Source of the DNA: JBFAPK01 sp040676675
GTDB lineage: Bacteria > Actinomycetota > Actinomycetes > Mycobacteriales > Micromonosporaceae
DNA length: 64,000 bases
Reading direction: 5' to 3'
Assembly: GCF_040676675.1 (NCBI RefSeq)
Contig: NZ_JBFAPK010000037.1
Location: 1-64,000, forward strand
How positions within the stretch are numbered: position 1 is the stretch's first letter; each line of letters begins with the position of its first letter. The position numbers were made by a program, and so were the translations under genes. Shown piece after piece: positions 50,513 through 59,637 of this stretch. A model generated the notes under the pieces. It was not told the origin of the DNA, did no database searches, and was given only the letters and a program-made list of their open reading frames with translations.

Positions 50513-51277
50513 TTACTTCCGGCGGGCCACCGTCACGATTGTTTCGCTGGTCGGCGTGTACGCGCCGCCCGCGAAGTCGCCGTACCGCTCCGACACCGTG
50601 AAGCCGGCGTCCGACAGGTACCCGTCGAGCGCCGTCGCTGAGAGGAAGCGCAGGCTCGCCCGGTCGACGCGCAGCGGGGTCCCGTCCCGGGTCGCGGTGG
50701 TCTCGGTGAAGGTGACCACGTCACCGACCTCCGCCTCGACGTGGTAGATCATGCGCAGCTCGCGCCCGTGGTGGTCGACCACGTCGTACGGTTCGTCGGG
50801 GTTCCAGCCGTCCCACTCCCGTACCAGCGGATTGCGGGTCTCGAACGCGAACGTGCCCCCGTCGACCAGCGCCGCGCGGACCGCCGCCAGCGAAGCGCGC
50901 AGCTCGTCGTCGGTGACCAGGCACTGGAACGCGTTGCTGGCCATCAGAGCGTGCGCGAACTCGCGGTCGAAGCTCATCGAGGCAGCCGTGCCGGCGACCC
51001 ACTCGATGCCCGAGGCCGGGCCGGCAGGCCCGGAAGCGCCAGGCCCGGACGCATCGGTACGCGAGCGGGCGCGGGCCAGCGCCGCGGTGTCCGGGTCCAC
51101 CCCGCAGAGCCGACCGGTGTGTCCCTCCCCACGCGCGCGGTGCAGCAGCATGCCCGTACCGCAGCCGACGTCCAGCACGCTCGATGCCGCCATGACGTGG
51201 CGGAGGTGGAAGTCGTCGCTCGGTCCCCAGGGGTTCAGCAGGTCGTAGAGTGCGGCCGCGTCGTCGTCGGAGTACAC
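50513..51277 (-). CDS. Class I SAM-dependent methyltransferase
   Basis: A 254-residue methyltransferase: SSVLDVGCGTGMLLHRARGEGHTGRLCGVDPD (about 33-63) is the SAM site; MASNAFQCLVTDDELRASLAAVRAALVDGGTFAFETRNP is motif II-III. A Ser/Gly/Pro/Ala insert occurs after the SAM motif. GTG 51277 was chosen at VYSDDDAAALYDLLNPW, the usual family opening. Its first 43 bp overlap the end of the DUF6010 gene in another frame. Confidence 0.88.
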   Translation of the reverse strand: MYSDDDAAALYDLLNPWGPSDDFHLRHVMAASSVLDVGCGTGMLLHRARGEGHTGRLCGVDPDTAALARARSRTDASGPGASGPAGPASGIEWVAGTAASMSFDREFAHALMASNAFQCLVTDDELRASLAAVRAALVDGGTFAFETRNPLVREWDGWNPDEPYDVVDHHGRELRMIYHVEAEVGDVVTFTETTATRDGTPLRVDRASLRFLSATALDGYLSDAGFTVSERYGDFAGGAYTPTSETIVTVARRK

Positions 51278-51729
51278 CGTGGCAGTATCCGCCCCGCCCC
51301 GTCCCGGCCGGTGGCGCGGGGCGCGCCGCCGGACCGCCGCGAGAACCGCGACCGGACCAGGGCGGGCAGCGAGGGTCCGCCGCACAGGCACCAGATGGCG
51401 ATCACCGGGTCGCAGATGGCGCAGCCGAGCGACGAGTGCGCGTCGAACGGGACGATCGGCGCGCCCTTGAGGTGGTGCACGAGGTCCCAGCCGGTGTGCA
51501 GGAGCCAGCCGACGCCGGTCCACGCGTACGAGTCGAGGCCGCGGTAGGCGCAGTAGGTGACCGCCGCGGTGAAGGCGAACTCCCAGGGGCCGAGGGCGCC
51601 GCCGCTCAGGTAGGCGGCACCGGCGCCGGCAACCATGATCGCGTTGAACCGTCGCCGCGCGGGCTCCCGGAGCAGTGAGACGAGGAGGACGTACCCGAGA
51701 CCGATGAGGAGCGCGCTGAGCACGAGCAT
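51235..51729 (-). CDS. DUF6010 family membrane protein
   Basis: A 164-residue membrane protein: LVLSALLIGLGYVLLVSLL opens it, RRRFNAIMVAGAGAAYLSGGALGPWEFAF and the His-containing GWLLHTGWDLVHHLKGAPIVPFDAHSSLGCAICDPVIAIWCL follow. The last 30 residues overlap the methyltransferase gene and are basic and unlike the family. ATG 51729 was chosen. Confidence 0.8.
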   Translation of the reverse strand: MLVLSALLIGLGYVLLVSLLREPARRRFNAIMVAGAGAAYLSGGALGPWEFAFTAAVTYCAYRGLDSYAWTGVGWLLHTGWDLVHHLKGAPIVPFDAHSSLGCAICDPVIAIWCLCGGPSLPALVRSRFSRRSGGAPRATGRDGAGRILPRCTPTTTRPHSTTC

Positions 51730-51837
51730 GGAGGCGACGCTAACCACCCGGTCGCGGGCGGAGCAGTAGCCGCGGTGCCAGGTACCGACGGGATCTCGCC
51801 AGCGTCGCCAGCCGGTAACCGCGAGCCTGCGCGCGGC

Positions 51838-53916
51838 TCAGCGGTCTTCGCCGGTCAACAGCTCGGCCGGTACCGGCTCGACCTCCACGCGGTTGTCGTG
51901 GAAGGTCGGCGCGCCGCCCAGGTCGGCGTCGCGTACGGCGGTCACGGCGTTGACGTTGCCGCGCCCCGGGCTCAGCCGGGCCCAGTACGCCTTGTAGGTG
52001 AAGGCGACCCCCGGCCGGGTCGCGTCGTCGACGGCGACCGCCGCGAGGAACGAGCCGCGGTCGTTGCGTACCCGCACGGCGTCGCCGTCGGCCAGGCCGC
52101 GCGCCGCCGCGTCGTCCGGGTGCAGGTGCAGCCGCGGCGGACCCATCCGCCCGGAGTGCCACGGCTGCGAGGCGAAGGTGGAGTTCATGAAGAACTTCCC
52201 GGCCGGGGCGAGCAGCACCAGCGGGAAGCGTTCGGCCAGCGCCGGGTCGGTGGCCTCCGCCGGCCGGGTGTAGCCGACGAGCGGGTCGACGCCGAGCCGC
52301 GCGAGCATCGGGTCGAGCAGCCGGGCCCGCCCGTTCGGCGTGGGGAAGCCGCCCTTGGCGTACGGGGCCGAGCCGACCGCCACCCCGGTCGTGCGCGCGT
52401 ACGTCCGTTCCCGCAGCTCCTCGAAGGTGACCGGGGTGCCGGCGAGCAGTTGCCGGGCCAACTCCTCGTCGCTGTCGCGCAGCCGGGGATGGTCGAGCCC
52501 CAACGCGGCGGCGATCCGGCGGAAGATCTCGGTGTTCGGCAGCGCCTCACCGGGCGCCCGGGTGGCCGGCAGGTTCAGGGTCGTGTAGTGGTGCCCGTAC
52601 GACGAGATCAGGTCGAGGTGTTCGGGCTGCATGGTGGCCGGCAGCACCACGTCGGCGAAGTCGCAGGTGTCCGTCCAGCGCTGCTCCAGCACCGTGGTGA
52701 AGAGGTCGTCGCGCCGCAGGCCCGCGTGCACCCGGGTCTGGTCCGGGGCGGTCGCGGCCGGGTTGGCGTTGAAGACCACCAGCGAGGTGATCGGCGGGTC
52801 CGCCTCGCCGGTCAGCGCCGCCGCCAACCGGCTCATGTTGATCGAACGCGCGGGCGGGGCGGGCATGTCCCTCGGGCGTACGACGGGGGCCTCGTCGACC
52901 GGGTGGTGCCCGCTGGTCGAGCAGAGCGCGCCGCCGCCCGGGTACCGGAAGTCGCCGGTGACCAGCGGCAGTGCGCAGATCGCCCGGATCGCCTGCCCCG
53001 CGCCGTAGTGGCGCTGCAACCCGAGCCCGACCCGGATCGCGGTCGGGCGGGTGGTGGCGATCCGGTCGCCGAGCCGGCGTACCACCTCGACGTCCAGCCC
53101 GCACTCGGCCGCCGCCCGCTCCACCGGCCACTCGGCGAGCCGCGCCGCCAGCTCGGACCACCCGTCGGTGTGCGCCTCCAGCCACTCGCGGTCGGCCGCG
53201 CCGACGTCGAGCACGTGCCGCATCAGCCCGAGCGCGAGGGCGGCGTCGGTACCGGGCAGCGGCGCGAGGTGTTCGTCGCAGCGCGCCGCGGTGTCGGTGC
53301 GCAGCGGGTCGATCGCCACCACGTACGCGCCCCGCGCCCGGGCCTCGAGCACGAACGGCCACTGGTGCAGGTTCGTCGAGAGCAGGTTCGCGCCCCAGAT
53401 CACGATCAGCCGCGCGTCGACGATCGACTCCGGTTCGAAGCCGACCGACCTGCCGTAGAGCGAGCGCAGGGCCGCGCCGGAGGCGGCGGTGCAGATCGTG
53501 GTGCGCAGCCGCGAGGCGCCCAGGTGGGCGAAGAGGCGCGGGCCCATCGTCCAGCCCTGCACGTGTCCCATGGTGCCGGCGAAGTAGTACGGCAGGATCG
53601 CCTGCGGCCCGTCCCGCTCGATGCTCGCCCGCAGCCCGGCCGCGACCCGCGCGACCGCCTCGTCCCACGTCGCGCGCCGGAACGACGACGGCCCGACCCC
53701 CTTCGGCCCCACCCGCACCATCGGGAAGACGAGCCGGTCGGGGCTGTTCACCACGTCCAGGTACCGGTTCACCTTGCCGCAGAGCGCGCCCCGGGTGAAC
53801 GGGTGGTCCCGGTCGCCGCGGATCCCCACGGCCCGCCCGTCCTCGACGGTGAGCTGCCAGGTGCAGGTGTCCGGACAGTCGAGCGGGCAGGCGCCGAGGT
53901 GCGTGGTGCGGGGCAT
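51838..53916 (-). CDS. Molybdopterin-dependent oxidoreductase (DMSO reductase superfamily)
   Basis: A 692-residue enzyme with an N-terminal [4Fe-4S] site formed by C10, C14, C18 (CPLDCPDTC) and C46 (GALCGK), followed by the bis-MGD domains (FRRATWDEAVARVAAGL, IVIWGANLLSTNLH, YVVAIDPLRTDTAARCDEHL). The C-terminal beta-barrel has FMNSTFASQPWHSGRMGPP and VRVRNDRGSFLA. No Tat signal is present, so it is cytosolic, and no electron-transfer subunit is adjacent. Substrate unknown; formate dehydrogenase-like or thiosulfate/polysulfide-like activity cannot be told apart. Confidence 0.92.
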   Translation of the reverse strand: MPRTTHLGACPLDCPDTCTWQLTVEDGRAVGIRGDRDHPFTRGALCGKVNRYLDVVNSPDRLVFPMVRVGPKGVGPSSFRRATWDEAVARVAAGLRASIERDGPQAILPYYFAGTMGHVQGWTMGPRLFAHLGASRLRTTICTAASGAALRSLYGRSVGFEPESIVDARLIVIWGANLLSTNLHQWPFVLEARARGAYVVAIDPLRTDTAARCDEHLAPLPGTDAALALGLMRHVLDVGAADREWLEAHTDGWSELAARLAEWPVERAAAECGLDVEVVRRLGDRIATTRPTAIRVGLGLQRHYGAGQAIRAICALPLVTGDFRYPGGGALCSTSGHHPVDEAPVVRPRDMPAPPARSINMSRLAAALTGEADPPITSLVVFNANPAATAPDQTRVHAGLRRDDLFTTVLEQRWTDTCDFADVVLPATMQPEHLDLISSYGHHYTTLNLPATRAPGEALPNTEIFRRIAAALGLDHPRLRDSDEELARQLLAGTPVTFEELRERTYARTTGVAVGSAPYAKGGFPTPNGRARLLDPMLARLGVDPLVGYTRPAEATDPALAERFPLVLLAPAGKFFMNSTFASQPWHSGRMGPPRLHLHPDDAAARGLADGDAVRVRNDRGSFLAAVAVDDATRPGVAFTYKAYWARLSPGRGNVNAVTAVRDADLGGAPTFHDNRVEVEPVPAELLTGEDR

Positions 53917-53995
53917 GACACGGATGCTACTCAGCCGCGGCGGCATCGGCCGGAGCGCGGAATTCGGACGGAAGCCTGGCCGAAATGTCTCCCGA

Positions 53996-56995
53996 TTACT
54001 TCCGCCGGCCGGTGGCCTGCCGCCTGCCCCCCATGGCGCCCTTGATCGAGTTCAGGTTGCGCCCGGCCCAGTGTGTCAAGGGATGGTCGGACCCAAGCGC
54101 GGCGCGGAGCTTGCGGAAGCCCTGCTCGGCTAACTGACGTGCGGGAATTCTCTGTCCCAGATGCGCAAATTCGATCGAGAGGCGCACAGTCGATGCCGCG
54201 ACATCGGGATGGTTGTCGCCGAGTAACCGTTGTTGCCTTTTCAGTACCTGCTGGTGTCTGCGTAGTGCTTCTTCGTGGTCACCTAGCCTACTGAAGACCA
54301 CGGCCAGGTTACTGGCGGAGGTGAGAGTGAGGGGATGGTTGTCGCCGAGCACGTGTTGCCGCTTTTCCAGTACCTCTCGTTGTATACGCCGCGCCTCTTC
54401 GTAGTCGCCTAGCTTCACTAGGATGCTCGCCAGGTTGCTGGCGGAGCTGAGGGTGGAGGGGTGATCAGCGCCGAGTGTCCTCTTTTCCCGTTCCAACGCC
54501 TGCTCTTGCATGTGCCGTGCCTGTTCACAATCGCCGATATCGCGCAGCGCGCCAGCCAGGTTGCCCGCGGAGGTGAGGGTTAGGGGATGGTCGTCGCCGA
54601 GTGCTTGTTGCCGCTTCTCTAGTACGTGCTTGTGCATGCGGTGCGCCCGCTCGTAGTCGCCGAGGTAGGTTAGCGCGCCAGCGAGATCATTGATTACGGA
54701 AAGAGTCTCTGGATGATCTTCGCCGACCAGCGTCCGGAGCTTCTCCATCGTGTCTTCGAGCATCTTTCGTGCCTGCTCATAGCCCCGGAGTTGCATGAGT
54801 ATGCCGGCGAGATTGGTGATGGCACGGAGGGTGTCGGGATGGTCTTCGCCGAGTAGGCGTTGTCGCTTCTCCAGTACTTCTTGCTGTATCAGCAGTGCTT
54901 GCTGGTAGTTGCCGAGGTCGTTGAGGCTGCTCGCCAGGTTGCTGGCGGAGGTAAGGGTGTCCGGGTGATCAGCGCCCAGTGTTCGTCGTTGGCGTTCCAG
55001 TACGTCTTTCCTCAGCCTCAGAGCTTCTTGGTAATCGCCGAGACTGCTGAGGCTGCTCGCCAGGTTATTGGTGGAGCCGAGGGTGTCGGGATGGTCTTCG
55101 CCGAGTAGGCGTTGTCGCTTCTTCAGTACTTCCTGGTGTATCACCAGTGCTTGCTGGTAGTTGCCGAGGTCGTTGAGGCTGCTCGCCAGGTTGCTGGCGG
55201 AGGTGAGGGTGTCCAGATGGTCCTCGCCGAGCACGCTTCGCCGTCGAGTCAGTACCTGCTCATCGAGCTTTCGTGCCTCCGCATGTTTGCCCTCGGTGCT
55301 GAATACGACCGCGAGGTCGCTGGCAGAGCGGAGGGTGTCGGGGTGGTCCTCGCCCAGGGTCGCGCGTTGACGAGTCAGGGTGTCCTCGACCAGTGGGCGG
55401 AGTTTGTGTAGCTCACCGAGGTCTCGGTTGGCCCAGACCAGTTCGGTCGCGGCCTTCAGGGTCTGCGGGTGATCCGCCCCGAGCGCGTCTCGCCACGTCC
55501 GGTAGAGGCGCTCCGCCAGCCGCTGCGCGGGCCGGGCGTCACCGCGCGCGATCAACATGACGATGGCCTGACAGGCCAGGCCGCGTAGCTCGGGGTTGTC
55601 GGAGTCGGCGGGGTTGGCGGCGAGCAGGTGCGGCAACAGCCGGGCCCAGCTCGGCCACGAGACGGGGTCGCGCGGGTCGCCGGGCTCTGCGACGCTCAAC
55701 ACGGCCTCGATCCGTGCCTGCAGCTGCGTGACGGCCGGGGGCGGCAACTGGTCACGGAGCACGGCCTGAACCAGTCGGTGTACCACGATGCCCGCCTCGG
55801 TGACCTTGGCCAGCCCGTAGTCGTTCAGCCGGCCGATGCTGCGCCGCCGTGCCAGTGGCTTGTCGATCACCGTTGCCAACGGGCGTAATCCCCAGGTGTC
55901 ATCCTCCGGCGCGGCCTCGAACTGCGCAATCGTGGCCACCAGTTCCACCGGCACAGGCTCCGGCGCCAGGAACGCACACAACCGGAGGATGGCGAGCGCC
56001 GCGGGATCGACGGCGGCGAGCCGGTCTGTGCTGATCGCGATGGTGGCGGCGAGCGAACGGGGGTAGCTGACCGGGCGGCCCTCGTCGAGCAGTTCTCCGG
56101 CCTGGCTCGCCAGAGCCTGCTGGTACTCCTCGGTCGACATGCCGGTCTCCGCCAGAAACCCGGCCGCCTGCGCCAAGGCCAGCGGGAGGTCGCCAAGAGC
56201 CTCGGCGAGTTCGTCCGCCTCCGCGCGGTCGAGCATCGGATGCTGAGTCCTCAGCAACTGCACCGACTCGGTCCTGGTCAGCACTCCGACATCGAGCGCC
56301 ACGGCCAACTGGGTCCAGCGCTGGTGTCGCGACGTGATGATGATGTGTCCCGGGCCGCCGGGCAGCCACCGGGCGATGTCATCGGGCGATTCGGCGTTGT
56401 CGAAGACCAGCAGCCAACGGTCCCGGCTACGCAGATGACTCTTGACCGCGCTGGCGGCCACGACGCTGTCCGCGTCGGCGGCTACGACGCCGAGGCTCGC
56501 GCCGAGCGCGCGGTACTGCTCACCGATCAGGCCGGGCTGCTCGGCGGAGATCCACCAGGCCGCGTCGTAGTCCGCTGCGTGGCGGTAGGCGTATTCGCTG
56601 GCGAGCTGCGTCTTGCCGATCCCGCCCATGCCGTGCAGCGCCTGCACCACGGCCGCGCCGCCGCTGCATAGTTGCTCGCGCAGCCGGGCGAGTTCGCTCT
56701 CCCGGCCGGCGAAGCCGGGGTTACGTGGCCCGAGGTTCCACACGGCGGGCAGCGCGCCGGGCGGCCGCTGAGCCAGGCCGTCGATCGACACCGTCTCGTC
56801 GGACGGGATCCGCTGGGCGGGCGGGGAGTTCAGGAAGACGTTCAGCTGGTTACCCGCGCCCTGGGCGCCCGTGTTGCCCTGGCCGGTGGTCCAGACCGTC
56901 TGCTCGACGCCGCGGGGCGGTACGGCCGGTGTGGCGCCGAGGGGCGTACCCGCCGGCGTCGCCGATGGGGTTGAGCCCGAACCGGTGTCGTTCAT
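53996..56995 (-). CDS. NB-ARC/TPR STAND ATPase (bacterial NLR) with N-terminal amyloid-like motif
   Basis: A 999-residue STAND ATPase. The N-terminal 60 residues are disordered except for TGQGNTGAQGAGNQLNVF (37-54), which mirrors the C-terminus of the upstream small protein. The NB-ARC domain has P-loop GMGGIGKT (122-129), Walker B LLVFDN (195-200), TSRH (221-224) and the GLPL-like LGDLPLAL. A winged-helix region leads to eleven full 42-residue TPR units and a partial twelfth (ALGxDHPxTLxxxxNLAxxL). The usual model is ligand binding by the TPRs, ATP-driven assembly and nucleation of the effector. ATGA overlap couples it to the small gene. Its TPR DNA is visibly less GC-rich than flanking genes. 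Confidence 0.92.
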   Translation of the reverse strand: MNDTGSGSTPSATPAGTPLGATPAVPPRGVEQTVWTTGQGNTGAQGAGNQLNVFLNSPPAQRIPSDETVSIDGLAQRPPGALPAVWNLGPRNPGFAGRESELARLREQLCSGGAAVVQALHGMGGIGKTQLASEYAYRHAADYDAAWWISAEQPGLIGEQYRALGASLGVVAADADSVVAASAVKSHLRSRDRWLLVFDNAESPDDIARWLPGGPGHIIITSRHQRWTQLAVALDVGVLTRTESVQLLRTQHPMLDRAEADELAEALGDLPLALAQAAGFLAETGMSTEEYQQALASQAGELLDEGRPVSYPRSLAATIAISTDRLAAVDPAALAILRLCAFLAPEPVPVELVATIAQFEAAPEDDTWGLRPLATVIDKPLARRRSIGRLNDYGLAKVTEAGIVVHRLVQAVLRDQLPPPAVTQLQARIEAVLSVAEPGDPRDPVSWPSWARLLPHLLAANPADSDNPELRGLACQAIVMLIARGDARPAQRLAERLYRTWRDALGADHPQTLKAATELVWANRDLGELHKLRPLVEDTLTRQRATLGEDHPDTLRSASDLAVVFSTEGKHAEARKLDEQVLTRRRSVLGEDHLDTLTSASNLASSLNDLGNYQQALVIHQEVLKKRQRLLGEDHPDTLGSTNNLASSLSSLGDYQEALRLRKDVLERQRRTLGADHPDTLTSASNLASSLNDLGNYQQALLIQQEVLEKRQRLLGEDHPDTLRAITNLAGILMQLRGYEQARKMLEDTMEKLRTLVGEDHPETLSVINDLAGALTYLGDYERAHRMHKHVLEKRQQALGDDHPLTLTSAGNLAGALRDIGDCEQARHMQEQALEREKRTLGADHPSTLSSASNLASILVKLGDYEEARRIQREVLEKRQHVLGDNHPLTLTSASNLAVVFSRLGDHEEALRRHQQVLKRQQRLLGDNHPDVAASTVRLSIEFAHLGQRIPARQLAEQGFRKLRAALGSDHPLTHWAGRNLNSIKGAMGGRRQATGRRK

Positions 56996-57435
56996 CGCCG
57001 CCCTGACGCGGGGCCGGCGCCGAAGACGTTGGTCTGCTGCCCGTGCCCCTGCACCGCCTGCTGCGCCTGGCCGAGGGCGACCGCGTGCTGCCTGACGTGA
57101 CCAGCGGTATGGATGGCCGTGGCGGCGGTCACCTGCTCGACCAGGGCGCGCAGTTCCTCGGCGCTGTCCGGGTGGTCGGCCAACAGGTCCTCCAACCGTG
57201 CCGTCCAGGCCGCCCGCTGCTCCAGCTGCGCCCGTTCCCGCTGCGGTCCGGCGGCCTCCAGCGCGATCCGGGTGCGCTCCAGCCGTTCCTCGACGGCGGC
57301 GGTCCGGTCCTGGTCGCCGCGCCCAAACAGCCGGGCGAAGCCACCTTTTGCCAGCTGCCAGCCGTCTGTCGCCACCGCACCGACCAAGGCCGTGCCACCC
57401 GCGCCCGCCAGTGCCGCCAACGCCTCCGCCAGCAT
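56992..57435 (-). CDS. Bell-type effector candidate with C-terminal amyloid-like motif
   Basis: A 147-residue protein. The first 40 residues, MLAEALAALAGAGGTALVGA then VATDGWQLAKGGFARLFGRG, are a Gly/Ala hydrophobic helix of the kind found in bacterial Bell domains (analogues of fungal HeLo). A charged helical bundle follows (45-105). The C-terminus carries LGQAQQAVQGHGQQTNVF (121-138), the same motif pattern as in the NLR downstream. ATG 57435 was chosen since the hydrophobic helix begins there. The final four bases overlap the NLR start. The membrane-killing role is inferred from the fold class. Confidence 0.75.
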   Translation of the reverse strand: MLAEALAALAGAGGTALVGAVATDGWQLAKGGFARLFGRGDQDRTAAVEERLERTRIALEAAGPQRERAQLEQRAAWTARLEDLLADHPDSAEELRALVEQVTAATAIHTAGHVRQHAVALGQAQQAVQGHGQQTNVFGAGPASGRR

Positions 57436-57586
57436 TCGGACCTCCAGAGTCAGCCAAGCGTCAATTTGCCGCTTCTCAGGGATACCGGATCGGCACAACC
57501 TGCGGTATCCGACGGCCGCATCGGCCGGCGCGAAGTCCGACAGCCGACAGTGGCAGTAGCCGGTTGCGGAAGTAGCACCGTTGCGT

Positions 57587-58210
57587 CTATGCCGGGCGGG
57601 CGGCGTCGGTCAGTTCCCGCAGGCTCGCGTCGAGTTCGCGGCGGAAGAGCAGCGCCGGGTCGAGTCGCATCGAGGCGAAGTTGCCCTCGATCTCCAGGTC
57701 GACCAGGCCGTGCAGCCGGCTCCAGAGCATCACCCCCGGCAGCGGGTCGTCCCCGGGTACGAGGTCGCCGAGCACGTCGCGTACCACGTCCATGGACTCC
57801 TGGGCCGCCCGTACCAGCTGCTCGGCGTGGGTGTCGTAGCCCGGCAGCGGCGCGGTGTAGAGCAGTCGGTAGCGGTGCGGCTGCCGCAGCGCCCAGTCGC
57901 GGTAGGCCGCGCCGACGGCGCGCAGCCGGTCGGCCGGGGCGAGGTCGCCGCCGGCGGCGGCGCGCAGCGCGGCGGCGAGGTCGTGGTACGCGTCGCGGAC
58001 CAGCTCGGTGAGCAGCTCGTCGCGGTTGGCGAAGTACCGGTACAGGGCCGGCCCGGAGACGCCCAGTTCCTTGGCGATGGCGTTGACCGACAGCGCCTGC
58101 GGCCCGCCCTCGGCGAGCTGCCGTAGCGCGGTCCGCTTGACCTCGTCGCGTACCTGGGCCCGGAACCGGCCCCGGATGCCGCCCGCCGGGCCCGACGTCG
58201 TTTCGTCCAC
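57587..58210 (-). CDS. TetR-family transcriptional regulator
   Basis: A 207-residue TetR protein: RQLAEGGPQALSVNAIAKELGVSGPALYRYFANRDELL (about 30-67) is the DNA-binding unit; the C-terminal part (LRQPHRYRLLYTAPLPGYDTHAEQL) is typical of the TetR_C WHG type. GTG 58210 (MDETTSGPAGG) follows GAGGAGC. It is divergent from an MDR oxidoreductase and probably represses it. Confidence 0.9.
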   Translation of the reverse strand: MDETTSGPAGGIRGRFRAQVRDEVKRTALRQLAEGGPQALSVNAIAKELGVSGPALYRYFANRDELLTELVRDAYHDLAAALRAAAGGDLAPADRLRAVGAAYRDWALRQPHRYRLLYTAPLPGYDTHAEQLVRAAQESMDVVRDVLGDLVPGDDPLPGVMLWSRLHGLVDLEIEGNFASMRLDPALLFRRELDASLRELTDAARPA

Positions 58211-58312
58211 CGCTGCTCCTCGTCCGCCGGGTGTTGACAACGGAAACGATACACCCTCACGCTATAGTTACAAGCTCTAACAAATGAACGAGCATCTTAG
58301 GGGAGTGGGGAC
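58211..58312. promoter_or_regulatory. Divergent tetR/oxidoreductase promoter
   Basis: A plus-strand TATAGT (58263-58268) is a good -10. On the minus strand TTGTAA and TATCGT are 16 bp apart. The dyad GTTACAAGCTCTAAC with an AGCT centre is a candidate TetR site. Confidence 0.5.
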
Positions 58313-59413
58313 ATGCGTACGACCGAGGTGGTGCTGCCGGGCGTCGGCGAGCCCGAGTCGCTGCGGGTACGGGTCCGCGACCTGCCCGAGCCGGCCCCCG
58401 GGCAGGCCCTGGTGCGGGTCGAGGCGAGCGGGGTCTCCTTCGCCGAGCAGCAGATGCGCCGGGGCAAGTACTACGACCAGCCGCCCTTTCCGTTCGTGCC
58501 CGGCTACGACCTGGTCGGCGTGGTGACCGCGCTCGGGCCCGCCGGCCCCGACGGCGGCCCGGCGGGCCGGGAAAAGAGCGCGCCGGGCCGGGCGAACGAC
58601 CCGGCGGAGATCCGCGTCGGGCAGCGGGTGGCCGCCCTCACCAAGACCGGCGGCTGGGCCGAACACGTCCTGCTCGACGCCGCCGACCTGGTGCCGGTGC
58701 CCGACGGGATCGATCCGGCCGACGCGGAGACGGTCGTGGTCAACGGGGTGACGGCGTGGCGGATGCTGCACCGCGTCGCCCGGGTCCGCCCCGGCCAGAC
58801 CGTGGTGGTGCTCGGCGCGAACGGCGGCGTCGGCTCGACCCTGGTGCAGCTGGCCCGGCACGCCGGCGCCCGCGTCGTCGGTACCGCCTCGGCGGCGCAC
58901 CACGACCGGCTCCGCCGGCTCGGTGCCATCCCGGTCGACTACCGCACCGAGGACGTGGCCGCCCGGGTCCGCGAGCTCGCGCCCGACGGGGTGGCCGCGG
59001 TCTTCGACCACGTCGGCGGGCCCGGCATCGTCGACTCGTGGCGGATGCTCGCCCGCGGCGGCACCCTGGTCTGCTACGGCACCGCCGCCACCCGGGACGT
59101 GCCCGGCAACCCGCGCCTGCCGGTGCTCAGGCTGCTGGCCCGGCTGACCCTGTGGCACGTGCTGCCGAACGGTCGCGGCGCCACCTTCTTCAACCTGTGG
59201 GCCGGCCGCGCCCGCCACCCGCGCCGGTACCGCCAGGAGCTGCGCGCGGACCTCGGACGGGTCTTCGGGCTGCTCGCCGAGGGGGCGCTCTCCGCGCAGA
59301 TCGCCGCGACGTACCCGCTGACCGAGGCCGCCGCGGCGCTTCGGCACGCCGAGTCCGGCGGTGTCGCCGGCAAGGTGCTCCTGCTGCCCGCGCCGCCGCG
59401 CGCCGACGCCTGA
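58313..59413 (+). CDS. MDR-family NADPH:quinone oxidoreductase-like protein
   Basis: A 366-residue medium-chain reductase without the structural zinc cysteines. It has the GroES-like domain (APGQALVRVEASGVSFAEQQMRRGKYYDQPPFPFVPGYDLVGVV), a Rossmann motif VVLGANGGVGSTLVQLARHAGARVVGTAS (about 163-191) and DGVAAVFDHVGGPGIVDSW. A short Gly/Pro/Arg insert interrupts the first domain. It would reduce quinones or enones with NADPH. Control by the divergent TetR protein suggests a response to electrophilic compounds. Confidence 0.9.
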   Translation: MRTTEVVLPGVGEPESLRVRVRDLPEPAPGQALVRVEASGVSFAEQQMRRGKYYDQPPFPFVPGYDLVGVVTALGPAGPDGGPAGREKSAPGRANDPAEIRVGQRVAALTKTGGWAEHVLLDAADLVPVPDGIDPADAETVVVNGVTAWRMLHRVARVRPGQTVVVLGANGGVGSTLVQLARHAGARVVGTASAAHHDRLRRLGAIPVDYRTEDVAARVRELAPDGVAAVFDHVGGPGIVDSWRMLARGGTLVCYGTAATRDVPGNPRLPVLRLLARLTLWHVLPNGRGATFFNLWAGRARHPRRYRQELRADLGRVFGLLAEGALSAQIAATYPLTEAAAALRHAESGGVAGKVLLLPAPPRADA

Positions 59414-59637
59414 CCGGTCCCGCCCCGGAAATTTTTCCCGGGCGTCCCGACCTGGGCGGCGAGCGTGGGGATCGGCGATTACGCTTGTGAATTCCTTGTC
59501 TCACAACGTTTTTTCTCACGCGGCCGTACTTTCCGAATTCTCCACCTGCGGAGATGGAACGGGTCTACTGTGGAGAGGCCCCCGACTTTTTGCGCGAAAC
59601 GGTAGCGCGCGCTCGATTCTCGGTGCACAGTGATGCC

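Noticed and set aside
54030..55520. Regular 126-bp periodicity suggestive of a CRISPR or satellite array
   Set aside because: It is a coding array: every period equals 42 residues of TPR in one open frame, with no spacers.
57043..58126. Plus-strand frames over the Bell-type and TetR genes
   Set aside because: They are antisense shadows with no family and unnatural composition.
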